Of a stretch of DNA of 45,261 bases, positions 1 through 7,517 are shown in pieces. The notes beneath the pieces were generated by a model. That model worked only from the letters and a program-made list of their open reading frames with translations. It had not been told where the DNA came from and searched no databases. Source of the DNA: an uncultured Lentisphaerota bacterium. GTDB taxonomy: Bacteria; Verrucomicrobiota; Kiritimatiellia; RFP12; UBA1067. Where the stretch lies: positions 1 through 45,261 of the forward strand of contig ONVK01000013.1 of assembly GCA_900321255.1 (NCBI GenBank), given 5' to 3'. The position numbers were made by a program, and so were the translations under genes. Positions within the stretch are counted from its first letter, which is position 1, and each line of letters opens with the position of its first letter.

Positions 1-2054
1 ACCTGCGGGAATCCACCCACGGCGGCAATCTTTGCAACGAGGCGCGAACCATCCCACTTCTGGCCGAGCAGCTCCACCGCGCCCTGCGTCAGATGCCGGT
101 CGCTCGTGAGGAACTGCGGGTGGCCCGCAAGCGGCTGGAGCGCGAAGAGCCGCACCCCGCGCGGCGGAACTGCCGCGGAAAGACCGCCCTTCTTCTCGCC
201 AAAGTATGTTTCCGTCCAGAACTCCCACGCCACGAAGCGTCGGTCGGGATCTTCGCCAAGCTCATCCCATGCGACGGAGACCTCCTTCTCCTCGTCGCTC
301 CAGTTGAAGAGCGCGACAACATGCCAGTCGCCGAAGGGACGCGACACGTGGAGATCCCAGACCGGGAGATGCCCGAACATCGGATAGAGTTTCCCTGGTC
401 GCGTCGGACAAACAGGCAGCGCCTGCTGTATCAGCTTTACGCGGTCCGGGGCAAGTTCCGCGAGCTTGTCTCCCGCGAAGGTCTGCTGCCCCGGAAGCGC
501 AACTACCGTCGCCTCGACCTGCGCCTGTTCGCGCGCGAGGGCGGCTTGTGAAACAAGCATGCAGTCCGGGTCCGACCAAAAGACGTTCGCGTGGGCGAAG
601 AACTGGTTCACCGTGCAGCGCGCCTGGAGGAGGATGTTCTCCCATTTTACCGGCTCGTTGGGATGCACGATGTCCGCACCCGTGCGGCTGGCGTCGGCAT
701 ATCCCGCTTCCGCACCGGTGAAGTGCCCCTGGCAGGCAAGAAAGATTCGGTCGTCGCCAATGCCCTTCCTGTACGCGGCGACAGTGCGCTCAAACGGATT
801 GGGGCAATTCGGGTCGTGCATGACTGCGCGGATCTCGGGCCTCTCGTAGAGGTGTGCGCAGTAGCCTGGCCCGCGTCCCGACATTCCGTCGATCTTGAAG
901 AATTCATACCCCCACTCGTGCGAGGCCTTGTCGAATATCGAAGTAAGATGCTCCAGCGCACCAGGCGCAGTCGGGTCGAGCGTGTACTTTCCGTTCCACG
1001 AACGGATGGGCTTGCCGTCCTTGCCGTGGAGGAACCAGTCTTTGTGCTCGGCGTAGAACTTGTCGTTGCCTGTTCCGTAAGGCGCCATCCAGAGCCCCGG
1101 CTTGAAGCCGAGCTTCCTGATTTCGTCCGCAAGCCATTTCATACCCTCGGGAAACTGCACCTTGTAGGTCTCGAGGTTCATGTTGTGGAAATCAGAGACG
1201 GGGAGCTTCGGCGAGTTGTCCTGCCACGACTCGATGTTCCATATCTCCATCCCAAACGGCTTGAACCACTTCGCGGCAAAACGGGCTTCATCAAGATTCT
1301 CCTTCGAGCCGGCCTGGTCGAAGTAGGTGTTCCAGCTGAGCCAGCCGGTGGGCGCATGGGGCGAACGCCGGCGATCTGGCGCACGCCAGTTCGGCACCCA
1401 GCGCGACTTGTACCAGTCCTTGACGATCTTGAGCGAAAACGCGTTCTGCGTCGCATCGTCGATCCGCAACTCCGCCGACGCCGACAACTTTCCGCTTTCC
1501 AGTTTCAACTTCATCCCCTTGAGCGCAAGCGCCTCGTCCGCAGAAGGAGAGAAGAGCGCATCGTCGCCCAGCGAGACGGCCGGGCCGCTCTTTACGGACA
1601 GAACGCGGTCGCCCTTCTTCGGCGTGACGGAGCAGGGATACGCATCGTCGCGGTAGCGGACTTCGCCTTGAAACGCGAGCGTCCCAGCGTATGCGAACGC
1701 CGTGCGGTGGTAGACGAGCAGCGAAACGCCCTCGCCGTCTGGCTGGAACGCGATGTAGCCGTTCACGTTGTCGCGCGTATCGACGAGCGCGAGTCGGTTT
1801 GGGAACCCGTCGCGAGAGGAAGCGACGCGCCAGCGCGCGGTCGAGCCGTCCGCACCCATTCCCGCGCCAGTGACCGCAGCAGGGCCCGTAAACGACAGGC
1901 GACCGAAAAGCTCGGCGTTCCCCTCCTTGTGCGAAAGGGTCAGACGGGCTCCTTCGTCGGCAAAGGACACTTTCCAGCTGCCCGCGTCAAACTCGGTGTC
2001 GGCGAAAGCGGCCAAGCATGCAAATGTCGCGCAGACAGACAACGTGTATTTCAT
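1..2054 (-). CDS. Secreted alpha-galactosidase-like glycoside hydrolase (clan GH-D), C-terminus outside window
   Basis: The frame is open from the ATG at 2054 to the window edge (684 codons, no stop), so the C-terminus is missing. Residues 1-18 look like a short signal peptide (MKYTLSVCATFACLAAFA), giving a secreted or periplasmic enzyme. A beta-rich N-terminal part is followed by a TIM-barrel section with GLWMAPYG, FFKIDGM (Asp389, expected nucleophile) and FWSDPDC (candidate acid/base Asp), the pattern of GH36/GH27 alpha-galactosidases. A C-terminal beta domain follows. It probably releases terminal alpha-galactose from plant oligosaccharides, but the exact substrate is inference. It lies downstream of a GntR/LacI regulator and a sugar transporter, which fits a catabolic regulon. 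The 85-bp gap before it holds a hairpin and 9-nt repeats. A raffinose-synthase-like or other clan GH-D activity is possible. Confidence 0.8.
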   Translation of the reverse strand, partial: MKYTLSVCATFACLAAFADTEFDAGSWKVSFADEGARLTLSHKEGNAELFGRLSFTGPAAVTGAGMGADGSTARWRVASSRDGFPNRLALVDTRDNVNGYIAFQPDGEGVSLLVYHRTAFAYAGTLAFQGEVRYRDDAYPCSVTPKKGDRVLSVKSGPAVSLGDDALFSPSADEALALKGMKLKLESGKLSASAELRIDDATQNAFSLKIVKDWYKSRWVPNWRAPDRRRSPHAPTGWLSWNTYFDQAGSKENLDEARFAAKWFKPFGMEIWNIESWQDNSPKLPVSDFHNMNLETYKVQFPEGMKWLADEIRKLGFKPGLWMAPYGTGNDKFYAEHKDWFLHGKDGKPIRSWNGKYTLDPTAPGALEHLTSIFDKASHEWGYEFFKIDGMSGRGPGYCAHLYERPEIRAVMHDPNCPNPFERTVAAYRKGIGDDRIFLACQGHFTGAEAGYADASRTGADIVHPNEPVKWENILLQARCTVNQFFAHANVFWSDPDCMLVSQAALAREQAQVEATVVALPGQQTFAGDKLAELAPDRVKLIQQALPVCPTRPGKLYPMFGHLPVWDLHVSRPFGDWHVVALFNWSDEEKEVSVAWDELGEDPDRRFVAWEFWTETYFGEKKGGLSAAVPPRGVRLFALQPLAGHPQFLTSDRHLTQGAVELLGQKWDGSRLVAKIAAVGGFPQ

Positions 2055-2081
2055 GCACAGTTCAACCACACAGCGTATTTT

Positions 2082-2101
2082 CGCGGGCAAGTTAGCCCGC
2101 G
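2082..2101 (-). promoter_or_regulatory. Perfect 7-bp stem hairpin in the alpha-galactosidase leader
   Basis: CGCGGGC and GCCCGCG pair around a 6-base loop, 27 bases before the alpha-galactosidase start. Neither strand has a T-run after it, so it is more likely a leader structure or operator than an intrinsic terminator. A possible -10 (TATATT, minus strand, near 2109-2114) lies just upstream, which would put the hairpin in the transcript. Confidence 0.4.
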
Positions 2102-2119
2102 GCCCAAAATATAGTTGTC

Positions 2120-2146
2120 TCATGTTGTTCATGTTGTTTTCATGAC
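2120..2146. repeat. 9-nt direct repeats (CATGTTGTT) between regulator and alpha-galactosidase
   Basis: On the plus strand CATGTTGTT occurs twice in succession, then TTCATGA. The array overlaps the 3' end of the regulator gene and sits where an operator for the alpha-galactosidase promoter would be expected. The same 9-nt pattern recurs at 30872-30943, so it may instead be a dispersed tandem repeat with no link to this gene. Confidence 0.45.
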
Positions 2147-3177
2147 TCCTTGGTCGACTCGCGCACGACGAGCGGAGCGGGGACGAGGATGCGGCGCGGC
2201 GGAAGCGACGGATCGCGCATGCGCTCGCGAAGCGCACGGTAGGCGACGAGCGCGATGTCCTCGCACGGCTGGTGCACGGTCGTGAGCGGGGGGAACATCA
2301 CGGAAAGCCCCAGCTTGTCGAGCGTATTGCGCAAGACCGCGGCGACGTAGTCGGACTCGCAGATGACGGCGTCTGGTCGGCTCTTCTTCCGGAAAACCGA
2401 CGCAAGCACCGCAACGTCGTCGGGCTCCGCAACGATTTCGAACTCCATCCCGCCGCGCTTCCCGACGGCGAAAGCGGCTCCCGCAAGCCTGTCGCGGATT
2501 ACCGTAGCGCATTCTGGGCGCATCAGGAACCGAACCCTTTTCGCTCCCTGCGCGACAACATGCTCTCCAAGGGCGCGCCCCGCGGCAAAGTTGTCTATGC
2601 CGACGAAGTCGTGCCGGATCGGATCCTGTCCGAGACTCACGTTCCTGTCGATGAGAACGACTGGAATCTCCGCGCCGTCGAACAGGGCGAGTATCTCGCG
2701 CGTCACCCTGTCGGGGGACTTCAGGAACGCGAGTGGCTGCAGCACCACACCGGCGACGCGCTGCTTGACGAAGGCGCGTGCGACTTTCGCCGCCTCGACC
2801 GCGCGTTTTGCGGGCGTTGCGGCGGAGATGTCGCCGAGGAGAAGAGTGTATCCGTCCTTCTGCGCACACCGCATCAGCCCCTGGCAGATGCACGGGAACA
2901 CCTCCCCGAACGAAAGACTCGGCATGATGAGCCCGATCCGCCCAGACTCCAGGGCCGCCGTCTTCGTCGCGAAAGTGCCCGCTCCGCGCTTGCGGTAGAC
3001 TAGCCCGCACTTCACCAGTTCGTCCATCGCGCGCACTGCCGTTATGCGCGAAACGTTGTACTTGCGGACAAGCGACTCCTCGGACGGAAGCGGAACGCCG
3101 CGCGGGTAGCGTCCATCCCGTATTTCCTTCCTGAGGTATTCGAAGATCTTTCTGTATTTTGCCTTGTCTTCCGCCAT
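2140..3177 (-). CDS. GntR-type transcriptional regulator with LacI-like sugar sensor domain
   Basis: 345 residues. Residues about 5-75 form a GntR winged helix (YRKIFEYLRKEIRDGRY, PSEESLVRKYNVSRITAVRAM, GAGTF). From about residue 85 a LacI/PBP1-type sensor follows (RIGLIMPS, VVLIDRN, VGIDNFAAGR, FPPLTTVHQP), as in AraR-type repressors. I chose the ATG at 3177 because GGAG lies 6 bases upstream. In-frame ATGs at 3201 and 3195 sit almost on the -10 and have no ribosome site. The gene has its own promoter, whose -10 overlaps the stop codon of the activase gene. It lies between the GRE pair and the alpha-galactosidase and probably controls the cluster in response to a sugar. The ligand is unknown. 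Confidence 0.9.
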   Translation of the reverse strand: MAEDKAKYRKIFEYLRKEIRDGRYPRGVPLPSEESLVRKYNVSRITAVRAMDELVKCGLVYRKRGAGTFATKTAALESGRIGLIMPSLSFGEVFPCICQGLMRCAQKDGYTLLLGDISAATPAKRAVEAAKVARAFVKQRVAGVVLQPLAFLKSPDRVTREILALFDGAEIPVVLIDRNVSLGQDPIRHDFVGIDNFAAGRALGEHVVAQGAKRVRFLMRPECATVIRDRLAGAAFAVGKRGGMEFEIVAEPDDVAVLASVFRKKSRPDAVICESDYVAAVLRNTLDKLGLSVMFPPLTTVHQPCEDIALVAYRALRERMRDPSLPPRRILVPAPLVVRESTKES

Positions 3178-3199
3178 CTCTGCCTCCAGGCCCATGTAC

Positions 3200-3208
3200 A
3201 TTATACCA
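3200..3208 (-). promoter_or_regulatory. Extended -10 promoter (TGGTATAAT) for the GntR/LacI regulator
   Basis: The minus strand reads GTGTGGTATAATGTACATG. TATAAT is a consensus -10 with an upstream TG, and it overlaps the TAA stop of the activase gene. Transcription would start about 16 bases before the ATG at 3177, which leaves room for the GGAG ribosome site. Confidence 0.65.
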
Positions 3209-3896
3209 CACTCGAAACGTCCGGATCGCGGCTTTCATCGAAACCAGGCGAGTAGGGTCTCCCGAGCTTCGCGTATTTCGCGCCCGCGAGACGATTGTAT
3301 GGAAGAAACTCAATCCCGCGTAGATTAGACGCGCCGTCAACAAGCTGCACGATGGCCGACTTCGTCTCGCGCGAATCGTTGACGCCTGGTATGCACGGAA
3401 CGCGCGCGACAAAAGGCACCATGGATTTCCTGAGCCACTTTATGTTCTCGAATATCGGCGTCGCGTCCACGCCGGTCCAGCGGCGGTAGCCGTCAAGGTC
3501 GGGGAACTTGACGTCCTGGTAGACGAAATCAAGCCGCGAGACGACCGTGCGGTAATCTTCCGCCGACGCAAATCCGCTCGTTTCGATCGCGTATGTAAGC
3601 CGCCGTTCACTTGCCCGGATGCGGTCGATGATCGCCGCCGCGAAGTCGGCTTGCGCGAGGGGTTCGCCGCCTGAAAGCGTAACACCGCCTTTTGACATCA
3701 CGAGGAAGTCGGCGTTTTTCAGCACCTCGTCCGCGACTTCAGCGTCCGTCATCTCGCGTCCGGCGCCGAACTCCTGCCCTTCAGGATTGTGGCACCAAGT
3801 GCAGCGGAGCGGACATCCCTGGAGAAAGACCGTGGTGCGCGGCCCCGGCCCGTCGTGAAGCGTAAATTCCCGTATCTCAAATATCCGACCCAACAT
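3201..3896 (-). CDS. Glycyl-radical enzyme activating enzyme (radical SAM, PflA family)
   Basis: 231 residues. It is the radical-SAM partner that installs the glycyl radical on the adjacent GRE, using S-adenosylmethionine and a 4Fe-4S cluster. The N-terminus MLGRIFEIREFTLHDGPG and the cluster motif CPLRCTWC (C-x3-C-x2-C) are typical of PflA, followed by HNPEG and SGGEPLAQ. There is no extra ferredoxin-like cluster insert, so it resembles the short pyruvate-formate-lyase activase form. I chose the ATG at 3896 because GGAAGGG ends 9 bases upstream. An ATG at 3902 would be only 3 bases from it, and a TTG at 3914 has no such site. A 69-bp gap holding a CTCTGCG repeat separates it from the GRE gene. 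If the GRE is truly broken, this gene has lost its local substrate. Confidence 0.9.
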   Translation of the reverse strand: MLGRIFEIREFTLHDGPGPRTTVFLQGCPLRCTWCHNPEGQEFGAGREMTDAEVADEVLKNADFLVMSKGGVTLSGGEPLAQADFAAAIIDRIRASERRLTYAIETSGFASAEDYRTVVSRLDFVYQDVKFPDLDGYRRWTGVDATPIFENIKWLRKSMVPFVARVPCIPGVNDSRETKSAIVQLVDGASNLRGIEFLPYNRLAGAKYAKLGRPYSPGFDESRDPDVSSVV

Positions 3897-3918
3897 CCAC
3901 ATCCACCCTTCCAAAACG

Positions 3919-3956
3919 CTCTGCGCCCTCTGCGCCTCTGCGTCTCTGCGTTAAAA
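3919..3956. repeat. CTCTGCG-family short tandem repeat, copy A
   Basis: The plus strand carries imperfect 8-nt units (CTCTGCGC, CTCTGCGT) ending in TTAAAAA. It lies in the gap between the GRE stop and the activase start. Two related copies lie at 4862-4891 and 6015-6078. Confidence 0.8.
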
Positions 3957-3965
3957 ACCCGACCA

Positions 3966-5988
3966 TCACAACTCCACTCTTTTGATGATCTGGTCCTGGA
4001 AGCATTTATCCAGTTCGATGAAGTATCCGCTCCAGCCCCAGACGCGGACGATGAGATGGCGGTGGCGCTCGGGATGCGCCTGTGCGTCGAGAAGCGTGTC
4101 GCGGTTTATCGTGTTGATCTGCATCTGGTGCCCGCCTCGCTCGATGAAGAACTTCACGAGATTGGCGACCTTCCCCACTCCATCCGGCATTGCAAACGCG
4201 GAGTCGTGTATCTCTATGGTAAGCGGCCCGCCGTTGCACACCGGGCCAAGGTCTGGCTCGGTGAAGGATCTAACCACGCTCACCGGGCCTTTCACCGGCA
4301 CGTCCAGGGACGGCGCATAGTTGGCGGAAAGCGGCTCGCCCTTAAGCCGTCCGTCCGCCGAAGCCGGCACGTCCCTCGCGTGCCAGATGTAGTACATGGC
4401 GCTTCCGGTGCCGGGGCGGAAGATCCCGCCGCGGTCGTTCCTCTTGCCGTCGAAGGCGTGTCCCCAGAACGCGACAAGCTCCTTCGCGAGATCGTCCGCC
4501 CTCGCATCGGCGTTGCCCATTTTCGGCGCGGCCTTTGCCGCGGCGAGAACGTCGGGGCGTCCGGCGAAATCGGTGTCGAGCAGCTTCACGAGCTCTTCGA
4601 GCGTGACGAGCCTCTTCTCGAAGACGAGCTCCCTGACGGACGCGAGCGAATCCACGGCGACGGCAATGCCAGTTCCGTGGATTCCGAAGTTGTTGTACTT
4701 CGCGCCTTTCGAGATGTCCCTCGCCTTCTTTATGCAATCCGTCGAGATGACCGACACAAAAGGCCCAGGAAGGATCTCGACATGCGCATATTTCTCCACA
4801 AGCGCATCCGCCCTTCTCTGCACCTCGCCAAAAAATTCGCGCTTCACGTCGTCAAAAAGAAGCTCTGCGCCTCTGCGTCTCTGCGTTAAAACACGAAGCG
4901 CCCTGTCAAGCGCACCGACGAAACTCACCGCGTCGATGTTGTTGATGTCCATAGTCGCGTGCATCCTCGAGTTCGTATCCCCACCTCTGCAGTGCCGGAA
5001 TCACGACGTCGTCGTTCGCGTACTGCGGGAAGCCCAGCCCCTTTGCCGTAAGTTCGGTGCCAAGTTCGTATACTCCAAGCGGCGTCGACTTGTCGACGCG
5101 CAGGTTGATCTTCGGGTCGACGAGCTTCAGCTCGCCGCAGGCCTTCAGGCAAAGCCGCGAAAGGTCGTTGAACGCCGGCTTCCCCTCGCGCGTGACGCCG
5201 CCGAGCATGACAGACTGTCCGTTGTCGCCCTGCTGCACGCCGATGTAGAGATCGCTGTCGCGGTTGCAGGCGATGAAGAACTCCTCCATCTCCTCGAGCG
5301 CCGTCTCCTCTGTCAGACGTCCTGCCTTGACGTCCGCCTCGTAGTACGGAAAGAGATACTGGTCGATGCGTCCGAGCCCGCAGTGGTACTCGCCTTCGCA
5401 CCACATTGCGTAGTGGAGGATGCGAAGCGACTGCAGTGCCTCGTGCAAAGTGTGCGCACCCTTGCGCAGCGCCGGCGCAACGGCCTGGTATGACGGCCGC
5501 GCCGCTCCAGCCACATCGTACCGCTCCGCGAGGTCAAGAACGGCCTTCACGGACAGCGTCGCGTTTTCGAGGAACTCAATTCCCTCGGTATCGCCCTCCG
5601 CGCGGCACCGCGCGAGGCGCACGTCAATCTCCAGAAGCCGCGCGTCGAGTCCGTCGCGGATCGTCGGCGCGAAGTCTGCCGTCAAGTTGAAGACGACGCC
5701 CTTCTCGCCAAATGCCGTTCCCGCTGCGCGGCGCGCGGCCATCTCCTCATCCGTATGCAGATCGGGGATCTGCTTCACCGTCCGAAGGAACGCGAGACGC
5801 TCCCCGTCCATAAACGCGGGCGTCTCGGCCTTCAGCATCTCCTCGAGTCCGATGCGCGCGCGCGCCATGTCGCTCGTGCCTTCGGCGACGAACCGCTCAA
5901 GTAGCGGCTTCCAGTCGACGTCGCGGCGGAACTTCGCCTGCTCCTTGTCAAACGTCCTCTCTAAAAGTGATTTGATTCGACTCGTCAT
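3966..5988 (-). pseudogene. Glycyl-radical enzyme (pyruvate formate-lyase-like), frameshifted, catalytic Cys loop missing
   Basis: Two frames together encode one PFL-like protein of about 670 residues. The N-terminal part starts at the ATG at 5988 (MTSRIKSLLERTFDKEQ, AGGG upstream) and runs to VVIPALQRWGYELEDARDY near 4950. That frame then reads nonsense to a stop at 4906. The family resumes in another frame at MDINNIDAVSFVGALDRAL and ends with GGHQMQINTINRDTLLDAQ and the glycyl-radical motif RVWGWSGYF. In GREs the segment after ARDY holds the active-site cysteine (for example GCVEP). Here ARDY joins directly to MDINNID, so about 14 codons plus a frame are lost, including the cysteine. Both halves are otherwise well conserved, so the event is recent or an assembly error. 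A CTCTGCG repeat lies in frame in the second half. The substrate class is unknown. Confidence 0.85.
4862..4891. repeat. CTCTGCG-family repeat, copy B, inside the GRE coding sequence
   Basis: A 30-bp unit (GCTCTGCGCCTCTGCGTC, then TCTGCGTTAAAA) nearly identical to copy A. On the minus strand it reads in frame as LTQRRRGAE inside the C-terminal half of the GRE, about 60 bases downstream of the frameshift. Confidence 0.8.
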
Positions 5989-6014
5989 TGCAGTTTCCCT
6001 TTTCAAATTCATGT

Positions 6015-6078
6015 TTAACGCAGAGACGCAGAGACGCAAAGGCCGCAGAGTCTCTGCGCACTCTGCGCCTCTGCGTTG
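6015..6078. repeat. CTCTGCG-family repeat, copy C, inverted pair
   Basis: TTAACGCAGAGACGCAGAG is followed, after a short centre, by its approximate reverse complement CTCTGCGCCTCTGCGTT, so a transcript could fold into a long hairpin. It lies in the 99-bp gap between the transporter stop and the GRE start. Confidence 0.8.
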
Positions 6079-6087
6079 AAATCACCA

Positions 6088-7443
6088 CTACCCGCTAATC
6101 CCAAGTCTCTTCTCTATGTCCTCGATCGTGCCGCCCTTCGTCTCGGGCATGAAGAACACGGCCCAGAAGAACTGGCAGACCATCATCGCGGCAAAGAACG
6201 CAAAGGTCCACGAACCGGCTTTCTCGGCTGCCATTGGGAACGTCCAGCTGATGATGGTGCAGAGGAACCAGTGCGTGAAGCATCCGAGCGCCTGGCCCTT
6301 CGCGCGCACGGTATTCGGGAACACCTCGGATATGTAGACCCAAAGGCACGCGCCGGAGGACATGGCGAACGCCGCTATGAACCCGAAGATGCCGAACACC
6401 GCTATTGCGGCCGTCGGATTCGGCAGCGACAGCTGCCAGGCGACGAGGGAGTGCATGGCGACCATCGCCGCAGCGCCGATCATTATGAGGACGCGCCGCC
6501 CCACCTTGTCGATTACGGCGAACGCGATCGCGGTGAAGACGAGGTTCACGAGCCCCATGCCCATCGTGCCGGCGAGGGCCGCGAGCGACGACCCCTCGCC
6601 GAATATCATCTGGAAAATCCGCGGCGCATAGTAGTTGATCGCGTTGATTCCGCTTATCTGGTTGAAGAACGCGATGAAGAACGCAAGAAGGATCGGCTTC
6701 AGGAACCTGCGCTGGAAAAGCGGCACGTCGACGCCGTTCGTCGCGGCGAGAAGCGAAGCCTTGATCTCTTCCACGGTTTCGGCGACCCGCTCGCACCCTA
6801 CGCGCGAGAGAACCCTTGTCGCGTCCGCAACGCGCCCCACGCGCACAAGCCAGCGCGGGGACTCGGGAATCGTCGCAAGCATAACCATGAACGCGACGAT
6901 CGGGATGCACTCGACGCCGAGCATCACGCGCCACACGACGCGCGGGTCGAAGCCCGGCATGTAGCGCGCGACGAGGTAGTTGGTAATGTAGCTCGCGAGG
7001 ATGCCGAAGACGATGTTGAACTGGTTCAAGCCCACGAGAAGTCCGCGCCACCTGCCAGGCGCGATTTCGACGATGTAGAGCGGAACCACGACGGAAACGC
7101 CGCCGATGGCAAGCCCGCCGATGAAGCGGAACCATCCGAGCGCATGCGGGCCTGCGGCGCCAGTCGGAGTGAACGCGCAGCCGAGCGCCGAAACGAGGAA
7201 GAGAACCGCCATCGCCCAGAGAGTCGGACGGCGTCCGAACCTGTCGCTTGGCTTCCCGGCCAGAAACACGCCGAAGAGCGTGCCGATAAGCGCCACGGAC
7301 ACGACGAGCCCGTGCCAGAACGCGCTAAGCCCGAACTCGACCTGGATCGCCTTCTCTGCACCTGATATAACCCCGGAGTCGAAGCCGAAGAGAAAGCCGC
7401 CGACCGAAGCGGCGACGGAAACATACAGGAGAAACTTGTTCAT
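6088..7443 (-). CDS. MFS sugar porter (XylE/GalP-like sugar:H+ symporter)
   Basis: 451 residues, the normal length for the sugar porter family, with about 12 hydrophobic segments in the inner membrane. Family signatures are all present: GFDSGVISG in helix 1, DRFGRRP between helices 2 and 3, PESPRWL before the central loop, and PETKGGTIEDIE at the C-terminus. It probably imports a monosaccharide, perhaps galactose released by the alpha-galactosidase, although the sugar is inference. The ATG at 7443 follows an extended -10 (TGGTAAAAT) by only 6 bases, and no clear ribosome site is visible. A 20-bp palindrome at 7478-7497 lies upstream of that promoter. It is the first gene of the cluster running through the GRE, activase, regulator and alpha-galactosidase. 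Confidence 0.93.
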   Translation of the reverse strand: MNKFLLYVSVAASVGGFLFGFDSGVISGAEKAIQVEFGLSAFWHGLVVSVALIGTLFGVFLAGKPSDRFGRRPTLWAMAVLFLVSALGCAFTPTGAAGPHALGWFRFIGGLAIGGVSVVVPLYIVEIAPGRWRGLLVGLNQFNIVFGILASYITNYLVARYMPGFDPRVVWRVMLGVECIPIVAFMVMLATIPESPRWLVRVGRVADATRVLSRVGCERVAETVEEIKASLLAATNGVDVPLFQRRFLKPILLAFFIAFFNQISGINAINYYAPRIFQMIFGEGSSLAALAGTMGMGLVNLVFTAIAFAVIDKVGRRVLIMIGAAAMVAMHSLVAWQLSLPNPTAAIAVFGIFGFIAAFAMSSGACLWVYISEVFPNTVRAKGQALGCFTHWFLCTIISWTFPMAAEKAGSWTFAFFAAMMVCQFFWAVFFMPETKGGTIEDIEKRLGISG

Positions 7444-7449
7444 GCCGGC

Positions 7450-7458
7450 ATTTTACCA
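7450..7458 (-). promoter_or_regulatory. Extended -10 promoter (TGGTAAAAT) for the sugar porter
   Basis: The minus strand reads CTGTGTGGTAAAATGCCGGCATG. The -10 ends 6 bases before the start codon, so the transcript should be leaderless or nearly so. The GTGTGGT context is shared with the promoter of the regulator gene. Confidence 0.55.
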
Positions 7459-7477
7459 CACAGCTCGCGCGCATGTG

Positions 7478-7497
7478 AAAGATGACATGTCAACTTT
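7478..7497. promoter_or_regulatory. 20-bp near-perfect palindrome, candidate operator of the sugar porter
   Basis: The core TGACATGTCA is a perfect 10-bp palindrome, flanked by AAAG and CTTT with a single mismatched pair between. It lies 20 to 40 bases upstream of the sugar porter -10. The LacI/GntR-type regulator of the cluster is the obvious candidate ligand, but that is inference. Confidence 0.5.
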
Positions 7498-7517
7498 TTG
7501 CCGCGTCGGCAAGGCGG

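Noticed and set aside
591..2114. 507-codon plus-strand open frame opposite the alpha-galactosidase
   Set aside because: It is rich in Arg, Val and Leu with no family motif. The minus strand codes for a clear glycoside hydrolase with a signal peptide and active-site motifs in the same place.
7500..7515. Intrinsic terminator between the isomerase-like gene and the sugar porter
   Set aside because: GCCGC and GCGGC can pair, but the following run is A on the transcribed strand, not T.
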